Below, piece after piece: positions 20,975-33,200 of a stretch of DNA of 64,000 nucleotides; position 1 is the stretch's first letter, and every line of letters begins with the position of its first letter. The translations under genes and the position numbers were made by a program. Below the pieces are notes generated by a model that saw only the letters and a program-made list of their open reading frames with translations, searched no databases and had not been told where the DNA came from. The stretch comes from Romanomermis culicivorax (Eukaryota > Nematoda > Enoplea > Mermithida > Mermithidae), in assembly GCA_963922205.1 (NCBI GenBank), contig CAWUHX010000047.1, positions 310,001 to 374,000 of the forward strand, in the 5' to 3' direction.

Positions 20975-21233
20975 ATGAAGAATTCGGGCATCACGGCCCT
21001 TAGGCGGACAAACTGGATGAGTCTGATATTTCTGATGTACTTCCATCAATCAGGCATAGCCCAACAACAACGACGACAACAGTTGACCACAGAAAATAGG
21101 AGGTGCCAGTCGCGTGATCGACCGTCCTGGCTTTCGTCTAACGAACAACCGACCCCATTGACTATTGGCGGATTGTTTGCCAGTGATTTGGCCACTATGC
21201 ACAATCAACCTGGGTTATATAATTTGTACAGAG
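20975..21233 (+). CDS. gbb-2: gbb-2 exon 1: signal peptide and start of flytrap
   Basis: Residues 1-86. A basic start (Arg-Arg near 10) is followed by a hydrophobic core, [10 protein letters not shown], and a Gln/Arg-rich stretch, as in a cleaved signal peptide. The first flytrap strand, Leu-Thr-Ile-Gly-Gly-Leu-Phe, is near residue 60. It ends in phase 1 at a gtatga donor. Met-15 is an alternative start that would keep part of the core. Confidence 0.85.
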
Positions 21234-24200
21234 GTATGAAAATGAAGCAGTGTGAAATGTATCTATAGTCTGTTTTTTATGAAATGCTTCCAAATAGAAA
21301 AATGACACATATCAGAACTGTCGTCAAAGTCGTTTACATAAAGCTCTTATCGTAAAATTTTTCGCTCGAAAAATTGTTAAGGATGAGTCAATATGCTCAT
21401 AAATTTCCAGCCATATACGTTATGTTGTTTATCAGAAAATTGTGAAAATTTGAAATACTACTTGCTTTCCACTTTCATTATTTAGAAGCATTAAAAAAAA
21501 ACAGACTATAAGCCATGTTTCATAAGGATGATGATCGATTCACTGCACTAGCTTTAGATAGATTCTGATCCTTATGCAGCTTTACAGTGGGAGCAATGAA
21601 TTCAGGAAACTGCAGTTCTATTGGAAAGTGATTCTTTTGATTTTCAGTAAATGGCTGTAGATCAGAAACTCTAAACTTACTTTTTATAGTTCGTTCAATT
21701 TTCATTAGCGATGGGTATTTTTACAGTCAGGTATACGTAACATGCAATAGCCAAAGCAGCTAATTTTTTAATTTTCGAGTAATAAATATAAATTGACACA
21801 AATAGCAGTGATTTATTGTAAGGTGTGCAGCTCAGGATATACAGTAGCTGTGTTTGAAATCATTAAGAATAAACTACCGATGAACTTGTAGGTCAGGGCG
21901 GACCTTTTCAGGGCGGACCTTTTTTGACAACTCTGTATTTCTACGGGACCCAATCGTGGCCCGTTATAAGTAGTATGTAGCAAAATACCCAATGATTCTG
22001 AGCTTTTGATGATATTATATAGTTCGTTTTTTTTAAAATAGAACATTTTATCTTTTTGTTATTGCCTCTCAAATTGAAAGTCATATGGAATTTAAAAATT
22101 GTGAGACAACTCAACTTATTCTTAGGAAATTTTTTTGAATGATAAGTCTACGGTGAAGGTTTTGCGTGAACGAGACTTTGTGTGAAAGATTTTCAATCCA
22201 CGATATATTTGTGTCATTTTTTATTTTGGAAACATTTAGTGTAGCTTCAGTGATTTTGGACATTCATATGATGCTCACGTTCTATCTTTTACATTCACTT
22301 TTATGCTCCCGTTTACTTTAAAATGACAGACGCAGCGACAACCAAAAAAGTAGATTCAATTTGATATGCAGTTCTCACGGAGTGGAAAACTTTATACTGT
22401 AGAAAATGCTACATTTTTCCATTACAATGAGAAGGCTAAAATTTTAAAACGACCAAGATACTTATTAATTTTTGATTTGCATAGAACTGCATTTGACACG
22501 TGGGTGACACTCGAGAAATTTTGACTATTTAAAGAGATTATGCGAAGAAATTTTTAGCTGTTCATGGATGATAAATTTTCTTTATTCGTTAGAGTAATAA
22601 GCTTTGCCACTTTTTCCTTCACTTTCATAGGATCACTGCATCGATCACTTTAGAATGAATGGAGTATAAACGTTTTTTTCAGACCGGTCAGGAAATGTTT
22701 TCTATGTATTTGATTTCGGTTGATTCAGGTCATCTTAATTTACAAAAAGATAGAGTAGTGAAATTCTTCAATAACCTCAATTATCGGAAGCATAAATCAT
22801 CATGGGGCTGGTGAAGGTTTTGACCTCACCCAGAAAGTGTTTGACCACACCCAAATAGTTACTTTTCAAGGCAAGCAGGAATTTCTCTTTCAAATGCAAT
22901 AAATCGAATATCAATCGATAGATGTCGTTGAGATCTATTCAAAACATGATTTAAAATTTTGCGCTTTCCCTTTTGACGGTGCCATGCGGTTAAAGTTCGG
23001 CTAAAACTTGGTTTATCTTCCCATATTTTCCTTGCTGAAAAAAAATCGTATCTTGTAGTCACTATCCACAGTCATTGACCTTCTGAGTGACAGTCATCCG
23101 TCTATTTCATATGGCGTATTGAAGAAGAAGAAGAAGAAGAAAAATTTATTTTTCGAACGAAGAGAAAAGAACAAAAACACATGTTAGTCTGGAAAAAGAA
23201 ATACAACAAACATCGAGATTATTGGTTATTAATGCAGTACGAAATAAAGAGCAATGTGAAAATGTTAGCATATTGAAAAATCAAACAATACAGTGAGTGA
23301 GTGAAAGACAATATGAATAAATTTGCATAATCGTTATTCTCCATATGCTTTTGTTGTTTGTCTAACCTGTAGAAATTAGATCTAATTCCACAAAAATATT
23401 TCAGCATTTATTTTGGCCCATCCATACCATGTTTATTATTATTAGTCGAAATTCGGCCACTTCAATCCTTCATTTTTCATCTCATCCTTTTTCTGACTCA
23501 TAAGCGGGCCGTTTTATGATTTATGAAATAATTGATCCTCCCTTGATTACGTTTTATACTCTATGCTTTCTTCCATGGCAGTAAATTTGTATATGTTATA
23601 TTTTACCCTACAACGTATTTTGCGATTGCGAATGTACAGTAAGATCATTTGCTTAATGGTAAATAAGAAAATATGACATAAGTGATCGTTTTTTACGCCG
23701 CTTTTTACGATACTGAGTTCGATTTATGATTTGAAAAAAAATTGATCACGTAAAAAACTCAACCATGGTTTACTGAAATCGGTTAGAGTAAATTTCGAAG
23801 AAATAGACATATTTGATTGGTGAATACCTTGATGATCTTCAAAAATCGATCGAAACAAAAAACATTTTTAACTTTCAATGAAGTGTTTATCTGGGGAAAA
23901 ATCTATAAGGGCTATCAACAAGATACGGTAGGATCAACAAATCGTACTGATGCGGTGGAAGCGAAAAAACCTACCGTGTCAGCGTCAAGATTCTGTAATC
24001 TCATTTTGATTTTTGTATTTTCAGATGGATTCGGTAATGCACCTAATGACCCCAAGGGAAATTTTTCCATCAGTCGTTTGATCAGGCGGACAATTGACAT
24101 GGCTCTGGTCGATATTAGGCGACATCCTTGCATTTTGAATGGGTTCAAGCTTAAAATTCAGAACGAAGATACGCAGGTACATCGAACAGATTCTTCAAAT

Positions 24201-27200
24201 TTTTTGTGAATTCAAGGGCAAAGTAGCTAGGACTGCAATCTCTATGAATGTGATAAACGGTAGCCATATGTAGGAGTACATTTCTCAAGAACGAAGGTTG
24301 AAGGTGAATGTGCTAGAAGGATGCTCACTAGTTAATAGTACTTTTCATGCCGCGACCTACCGTGGAACAACAGGTGACTTTTATCCTGATGAATCTCCGA
24401 AGGACATCGACATTTCGTAGGTAAAATGCTGCCCCCGAAAATGCATTCAAATACTGTTCGTACTTAAAGTCACGAATTTGAGACGTCGACGTAATATTTA
24501 AGAATCTGAACCCTATGTTTTCTAGCTTAAAAAGTTCCATATTGTTTCATTTAAGGATGAGAAATGACGAGAATAGACGATAAGGATGTTTACTTTTATT
24601 TCTTTTTTTCTTTGTAAGGTTAACGTACAAGATGGAACTGGTAGTGGCATTACTGTTCTCCAACTTCATGCATTTAATGATACCGAAAAAAACAAACTCA
24701 AAGGTTACCAGCTCTGTAAGATTGAATATTAATGATATATCCACCAGCTAGTCCTACTGTAGGAACAATACATACATGATTTTCCTGTGTCAAACCTGTT
24801 GATCATGTTCTGCTTCTATTTTACGCATTCCGCATCAGTAACCGAAAATTCATCGACGTCTTTATTAAATATTCGAAAAGCTTATCAAATCATTTTCACT
24901 CTTATTGTTGTTATGCCTAGAATGGACGTTGCTCGCTCTGCTGAAGCGGCCTTTTCCATCCGGCTCTCACCGTTGCCTCTGAGCAATTATTATAATAATT
25001 TACTTTTTCGAATCGCCGGGGATAGGGCCTAGATAGGAGCTGGGAAAAAATTAGCATCTCGAAATGAGATAAAAAGCCCGAACTTGGGGTTTCTAACAGA
25101 TGATGGGGAAACAAAACGCCGGACGCTCCTTTCACTCTACCTATGGTAGTCTCTTTTGGGTGAGCGTCATTTTACGTAGCCGTCACACGCAAAGGATAAG
25201 ATTCGATTTAGGATAAGAAGAATCTGGGGATGTACAACAAGGTACAAGATGAGGAGAGACGGTATAAAGAAATTGACCTGCCAATGGTATACTGTGGAAA
25301 AATGAGTATTCTCTTGTTTGACATTGTTCATCCAATTTTTGATAGAACAGCGGGCATTGCATCAAATCAAACCAAGGAGCAAAAGGGCAGTTTCAGTATA
25401 GTTGCCGAAAAATTAATTTCGGGTTTTGGTACGATCGACTTATTCAAAAACCAATGTAGATGGTAAAAAATGGGAAGTACCGATAACGAGTTTTTTCGAA
25501 AAAGGGATAATAAAGGTTTTTGAGTATGTGCCAATAGTAAAATAAGTGAGGGACAAGCAATGTATCAGAAAATGTAAATTTGCATGATGGGCATTCTGAA
25601 ATTAAGCGTCATTTTGGTTTAAATATCAGAAAAGAATAATCATCATACAACTATACTTCATTCATTTTAAAATGATGGATGTAGCGGTAGGAGTTTCGGC
25701 AAACGCAGCCTTACCAAAGATCATGAACGTATCAAATAATCATGAAATGATTGAAAAGAGTGATTATCGAGGAGTCGGTTTCATGAAGGAAAAATTAATT
25801 GAATAGAGTCAACGAGCCTTCCAAAATTTTGAATAAAAGTTGGGCTGCGACCTCACTGCATTGATCATTTAAAATGAATGGAGTATAGAAAGGCAATTGT
25901 GGGCTTCCTAAAACATCCTATAACATTAATTCAAATTCGAAATTCTACCCTGGTGAAATGTAAGCCCAGAAATTTGGATCAAGTTTGTCAAATTTATTAG
26001 GCACAGAACAGATGTTTTTATAGCTCCTCTGCTTGAGAAAAACAGAAAAATACAGAAAATAGAAAACCAGAAAAATAATTTTCCGTGAATTTGCATGGCT
26101 GGGAGTTGCTTTAGCGGCGTCTATTATTGTAGCAAATGTCTTTTCGAAGTAGCCAGTTTCTTATCATTCTCCTTTTTTAGTGCAAGCCCACCAAAGGCAT
26201 GAAAATTCTATTCGACATCATGAGTGGCAAGGTACCCAAATTAGCCTTGTTCGGCGCCGTTTGTTCCAACGTCAACGAACCCTTGGCCATGACGGCCAAA
26301 TATTTCAAGATGGTTCAAGTAAGTGGAAGCTCCCTTAACAATGCAAATTTAATTTGTGAAACTGTTTTTCTAGCTTTCCTATACAGAAACACATCCGAAG
26401 TTTACTGTAGATAAAGATTCGTATAGTTTTTTCTACTCCGTGGTGCCTGCATTTCGTAATATCAATGTGGCGCAGATTCATTTACTGAAAACTTTTGATT
26501 GGAGAAGAGTTGGCATTATCGTTCAAAGGGACGACGCCCGATACGCCCTAGTAAACACTTCACTTGATTTTGTTCCTCCTTGTTTTTGTTTTGCAGAGGC
26601 TGGTTTGAGACTTTAAGGCTTTAAGCTCCATCTAAGCTGCAGCTTATGGTGTTGCTTAACTCTGTGTGTTATACCGCTACCGTTAAGGTACAGTTTAGCT
26701 GCAGCTTAACGGGAAACTCAAGCTGCAGCTGAGCTGCACCAATGGTAATGATATAACATACAGAGTTAACTTACAGCTCAGCTGCCACTTGACTTTTTCT
26801 GTGGCCGCTGAGCTGCAGCTTAGCTGGAGCTTAAGTCTCTGATGAATTTCTAGTATTTCTGTTCGTGTCTGCTTTGATCAAGTAGGCACAAATAAAATCT
26901 TATTTGGGCCTTGAAATGAGGTTTAAAAAGCGTACAAATCAGCCCTTGTCTCCTGAACGGGAATCGAGAATACGAGTCTTCTGTTTCCGAATTTTCCAAA
27001 TTCATTAATGGTCTTAGGGTAATTCGAATTTCTTGTTCATTTAATTATTCTCTAATAAGGACAATGTAAATGTGGTAGAGCATTAAAAATGAAGCAAAAA
27101 TTGGCAAACGAAATGAATACGAAGTACAACAATTGAAAGATGAACTGATTAATATGGTTAAGACCGTAAACTCTCCTCATATGCAGGTAGTAAATATGAA

Positions 27201-30200
27201 ATGATAAAAATGCTAAAATAAATATGCATTATAATGAGAATATGTGACTGATAATTTGAAGGACCGCTTTTGATCTTGGCAAAAACTTTGTGTAAATGAC
27301 TTTGAGGGCAGTACTACTTTTTTGTCGTTTTGCAATTTACAGGTATTTTACAAAAAAAACTAGAGTACAAATGCCAAAAGAATAAAATTCAGAAAAAAAT
27401 TTTAAAATTTAAATTAAAATAATAAAGTGAACAAGTTGGAAGAGAAAAACAGAAATAAGGACAAATAGTTGAAAATTTCGGAATTTTAACTCAAATTTTA
27501 GTCATACTATGCTGCCGATAATATTCATAGTACATTGAATAGTGAGATTTCAATTCCGCCTTTTAGAGTATGTCTTACACGCTATCGGAGCTTCTGAATT
27601 TTCTTCTCAATTCTGTTCTCTTAGTTTTACTTGTTTCCCCTTTTCATGTCCATTTCGTTTTTTTTCCGTTAGCCTCAAGAAGAAGTGCAAAGTGCCTTGG
27701 AAACCAAATATAGTATCAAAGTGGAAGCATCGGTAGGATTTTCGCACCGTAAATCAAATATACACGACGAATTAACTACGCTAAAAGTGATTCGACTAAT
27801 TTTATGCAAATAAATTTCCTTCAATTGTTTCTTTTTGTCTAGAAACTGGATGTGCGAATATTTATTGGATTTTTTAACGAAACAGCTGCCAGCGAAATTT
27901 TCTGCCAAGTAAATTTAAGAATTTTTTTCGCTCAAGGTTTTAATCAAAATTTCGATCCAATGAAAGGAACAACAATGCCGAAAAATATAAATTTTTCCAT
28001 GATTTCTCGTGGGAATTTTTGTTTTTGTCCCACAAAAGAAGAATAAGAATTAATTTTCGTCCGCAAAAATTCGGCCTATTGATTTTGTATCTCTTCATAG
28101 GCCTCCAAACTGGGTTTGACCAAAGAAGTGCACGTTTGGTTTTTGGCTTCGTTTAGTACGGGAGAATGGTGGAAAGAAAATCGAAGCAACTGCACAGATC
28201 GAGAGCTAGCGGATGCTTTGAATGGTCATTTCATGTTTTCGTTCGCTCCTCTGAGGACGGACAGGGGCAGGACGATAAGCCACAAGGTAAACTTTTGAAA
28301 TTTTTATGGTTGTTTTTCAATAAATACAGAATGTTCTTTGGGAACCGGAATCGAAAACTGGTTGACCCAAAATGCAGTCTAAACTCAATGACCCCAAATA
28401 CATCCATCCCTCATAGAATTGATTTCCTGCTTTTTATTCTTTTTAACATTCACTTTTCTGTCCTTGTACATTTTCTAATTTAAATCACGGTCATTTCAAT
28501 TTTATGATTTTTGATGCGTACTGGCTGTAAACCGACGTGCGTAAAAATTGATTGTAAATGCAGAAAACCTAAACCGTATTAAAAACCTGTCCTCCTGACT
28601 CAAACATTATACGAATTTTCATATTTCATCTTAAAATTCGTAAAATTTCAAGCGAAAAAGTCGACACCTTTGGTTGGAAGATCATCGCAACTCAAAGTGG
28701 TTCAAATAAAAAACTACAAGAAAGGTCTTCAAGTGCTACACTCTGTAAAATATTTTCGTAGACATTTTTTCATTAATCTTCTATGCCTTTCTGTTGGATT
28801 TCTATAGGGCTCCAATATGACATACTATTTACAAAAAGTTTTTGAGAAATAGTCAAATACTCTATACTTTGAGTGTAAAATATTGGGGGAGTGGACATTT
28901 GATGGAATGAGCCAGAGTTTTGCATGGGGTCAAACCTGCCGAACATGTGTGGTCTTCGCAAAGTTGAATGAAACATAAAAAATTGCGGTCTAAATATTAC
29001 AAAGTAACTAAAATTGGTTAAAATGATGCAGTGGGCTGAATCGGAGACTCAAATGTATAAATTGACCATTAAAAGTAAAATGCTTTAACATAAACTGTTC
29101 TGAATTTAGAAATTCACATCCCTTTCAAAAATCCAATTGTCTTCCTAACACAAGAGTGTGCCTAATTTTTTCCAGGATGTAAGATACTTCCGGAAACGTT
29201 ACTTACGCCACGTGTGCCCGCGCAACGCGGCTATATCGCCGCGATGCGCCGCATTCAAATTCGGCGGCTACGTCTACGACGGCGTGTGGACGTTGGCCGT
29301 CGCTTTGGAGAAATTGGTGGTCGATATAGCCAAACAGCGGAGCCAAAAATTCGAAGCCTTGGCCGATTCTTGGGACAATGGACCTATGCAACATAAGTGG
29401 GGCGTTCGATTGCTGGACGCCTTGAACGTCACGAATTTTGAGGGCGTTACGGTAGGTGGTTTTACTTTTTTCGTAGATCACTGTTATTTGAAAATTTGTC
29501 GTACAGGCCCTAGATCGATTTTTAACTGCTTGCAACCTGAAAGGCATTGCACAACTGATCTGGCAATGTAGGTATGAATTTTCAACTAGTGGTTATTACA
29601 GATTAGACCAGTAGAACGCCGTGATCTGAGGAGTGACTGTGAAATCTTCGCTTTCTGATGTCAGAAAACTGAACAAGCTCACAAGGCTGAATTTGTACTA
29701 ATATATGTTACGTATAAATAAAATTTGGCAAGGATCAGAAGTTAGGCCGTTCCAAAGTTTTAGAGGATTTCTGTCGTATTTTACTCTTTCTGTTCGTCTA
29801 CGCGGCTTGGATACGTCAAAAATGATATCAAAGATGGGCTATGTAGTGAACTACAAGCTGCTATGACTGTTGCATTAGAGTTGAGATTGAATCCGGATTT
29901 AGGTGTTTATAAAGTTGAGACCTCCGCACATCTAGGTAACTATTCGAAATCATGTTCGGTAGAGGGTTAATAAATTTTTGGTTTTGACATTCTAGAAATT
30001 GAACCGTTAGTATACTCGACAGTGTGCTGAATTATGAACCTCATTGTTCTCATGACAGCATCAGGTTGAGCTTTTCCTCTATCGAATTTTGGTTGGCGGT
30101 GAGAAAGGACTTTGATCGGCTGATGATGTGAATAATTACAAATTTGATAGAATCATTTTGAATTCACAGGCGTCAACAGGTCTGGCGAGGCACTGAACTG

Positions 30201-33200
30201 TAGCCCGTATGAAATGAAAGTGTCTATCCACAGAAGCATGGTCGGTATGGCCATGATTCTATGGGATTGTTTACCTGGAATCTATACGGCACCACTTAGC
30301 ATCGTATGGTCTGCGCTCAGAAGCTAGAACACGTAAACCCAAACATACACCTCCAGCAAAGAAAATCTGGGGATAGCCAATAAATTTTTTACCCGACTCA
30401 ACCACCCATAGCTCCATCAAGAATGTGGAAGGTACAATAGATCTCGACGAGGTCTGTCGATTAAGTATCTAATTTGTTGCGTTTTGGTAAGAAAAATATT
30501 CCTGCTCGCCTTGAAAAATCAAATTTGAGTGGGGTCAAATACTTATTCGGGTTAGTTTGAAACACTATCTGGGTGACGTCAGAACTCCCCAACCCCCACG
30601 CCAATGCGTGATCTCAAATCGCGTTTACTTTTCAATTCATTTTCTCACTGAAGATGAGATGTTGCCGATGATAATACTCCATAACATTTTGTACATCGAT
30701 GAATAACGCTCTGAGCTCGGATGATAAGGGTAAGAATGCATGTCATGAATTATTTTTTTACCAAAGGTGTACGTAACATTGTCTTAGCTGCAAGGACATC
30801 AATTAGTAGCATACATGCACCGTATATTTTTTTGAAAAAAAGACTTTTATCATCCGAAAAAATATTCTTCAATCTAAATTGTTGGAATATTATGCTTTTA
30901 GCCTCTGATGTTACTTCATCGGAATCAATTATGCTTTTTTTAGAGAATCTCGTCAAACTACAGGTTCGCTTTCATTCTTATGACTAATTTTTCTTCTTAT
31001 GTTCTGATGATTTTTCCTTCATCATTTTTTCGATCATTACAAAAAATTGAAGGAAGTCGAATCCCTAAGCATGTATCAGAATTTTTCCGGTGATTTCACT
31101 GCAATAGAAAAAACTGTACTACATTTGAAGAAGTGGTAGTGAAATAATAATATTACAGAGGAGACATCACACGATTTTCTCGGTTTTTCTTGGAAATAAA
31201 ATTGGAAAGTATGTACCATTTCGTAATTTTACCATTTTCTGCTGAAAATTTTGTCTAATAGTGCAGGAAAATTTGTGGGCATACTCAACTACGAGTAACT
31301 CCCAATAGTTTTTTGAGCGAAAAATTTTGTAGTAAAAGCTTTCTGCAAACGATTTTGACTGCAGTACTATTTTTCCGTTTTTCAACTTAGAAGAATTTTA
31401 TGAAGTGCAAAACTATATATATTATTGCTACTACCGTAATAAATTGCCTTTCTTTAATACAGGGTACAGTTCGATTTGACAATAATCAACGACAGGGTCT
31501 CATAAAAATTGCTCAATTTCAAAGTGAGTTCAGAAATACGATAAGACATGGAGGAACCGCAATCTCTCAAGAACTTTCTGATCACGATTTTGATGAAATC
31601 GGGCATGCAAAAAGGAGTAATAATCCAGCGTTGATAATACATATTCTAGCAAATATGCCGTTAATTTTTTCGAAAATCTCAATTTGAGGAATTTCAGACG
31701 AAAATTACGTCAAAGTCGGGGAATTCGATGCCGCCAACGAAAATTTTTACCTCAACTACAATAAGACCGTATGGAATGGTGTGTCTCTCTAAACTTGAAA
31801 AATTTCTCATGAATTTTCACTATCAAACCCTTTCAATAGGTTCCGTGGCCCCTACTGACCGCATCGATTTCCTCATCGAAACTCGCCACGTCGATTTCAT
31901 CGTGTTTTTCGTCATGTGCGCTGTAACCACTACAGGCATCGTCGTCGCTTTTTGGTTTTTATTTATGAATATTTATTTTCGTAATCATAGGTAAATTTTG
32001 TAATTTTTGGGCGAAAAAAAACATATTTTACGTCGCTCACTTTCATGCTGTTTAGATTCATAAAAATGTCCAGCCCGAACATGAACAATCTGATTGTTTC
32101 CGGATGCATACTCACTTATTTGAGCGTTATCTTACTCGGATTGGATACGAGGATGATTTCGAGTTCGATGTTTGAATTTATGTGCACGGTGAGCGATGGT
32201 ATACATAGTTTGATATGTGAGTTTGACTTTTCTGAAAAGCATTGGGGAAATTTCCAGCATTTTTCTTAACTTTCATATTCCGTAGTTTTCGCTCAACATG
32301 TGGAATTACAATAAGCTCTGAAAAGATGAAACTTACTGTACCGCGAAAGATGCTTATAAAACTTTAAAACTATCATATGATATCTTTCACCATTGCCACT
32401 GATGTTCGAATCCGCATTTCTACATCTCACTATGCATCATGGAGGCACATAAAGTGTAGAGTAGGATAACACCTCCTACCTGGAACCCCTAATACCCCGG
32501 CCTGAACAAAAAATGGAAAAGATGTAAAGACATCATTTTCTGACAAAAAAAAATTGTCTAAAAATTAATTTTTGCTAAAATGTGTCTTTTTGAAAGGAGA
32601 CTTTCCCCCGCCCCCAGATATTCCCCTGAATTTTATTTCTAGACCTTCCCAAGTGTAAAATTTTGGTCGTGCACCTGTTATATGCGTGTCAACTTATTTG
32701 TCTCAAAGAGACTGAGAACCGTGAAAAGAGAGCCATAAGCTCTGGTAGTAGGAGTATTGTGAAAATGAAGACAGCTATGGTGTCATCACGAGGAAGGAAT
32801 GTAATAGAAAAAGTTTATTCAAGCTATTCTCGATCCGTCTTGCTGCGACTTTCCAAAAATATATGCGATATGGAAAATGTCGTCGGGGAGGTGGGATAAT
32901 GGTGAGACGGACGCGGGAGGAGGAGGTCCAGTTCGGAATTTGCAGGAGAGGTAGGCTGGTAAGTTGGGCGATATGCCTGAGAGTCAGTCGGGCTCGAAAA
33001 CGCAGCTTTATTCAACAACAGAAAAAAGAATAGACTAAATCTAATCGGCCAATATGTCTTTATGGCAAGAAATGAACAAACACAGATTTATCCGAAAATA
33101 TATACAAACAAAAACACAAAACAAAAAACGTAGGAAAAAGCGGGAATTAAGTATGTGTTTTTATTGTTGTTGTTGAAAAGTTGGATTTACTGTAATTACG

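Larger units (their letters stand above)
21234..24024. other. gbb-2: gbb-2 intron 1
   Basis: 2.8-kb intron. It contains a family C element at 21268-21510, a family B fragment near 22635-22675 (gatcactttagaatgaatgg), a piece related to 13165 at 22320, and a (gaa)n run at 23121-23141. No other gene is supported. Confidence 0.6.

Noticed and set aside
25652-25888. Coding potential of family B and C MITEs (short ORFs within copies)
   Set aside because: The ORFs are not shared between copies and are broken by terminal repeats.
27733-27786. Use of the gtagga donor at 27733 to end exon 5
   Set aside because: It would remove 18 residues needed to match the family length between helix and strand; the frame stays open to the better-fitting gtgatt donor at 27787.
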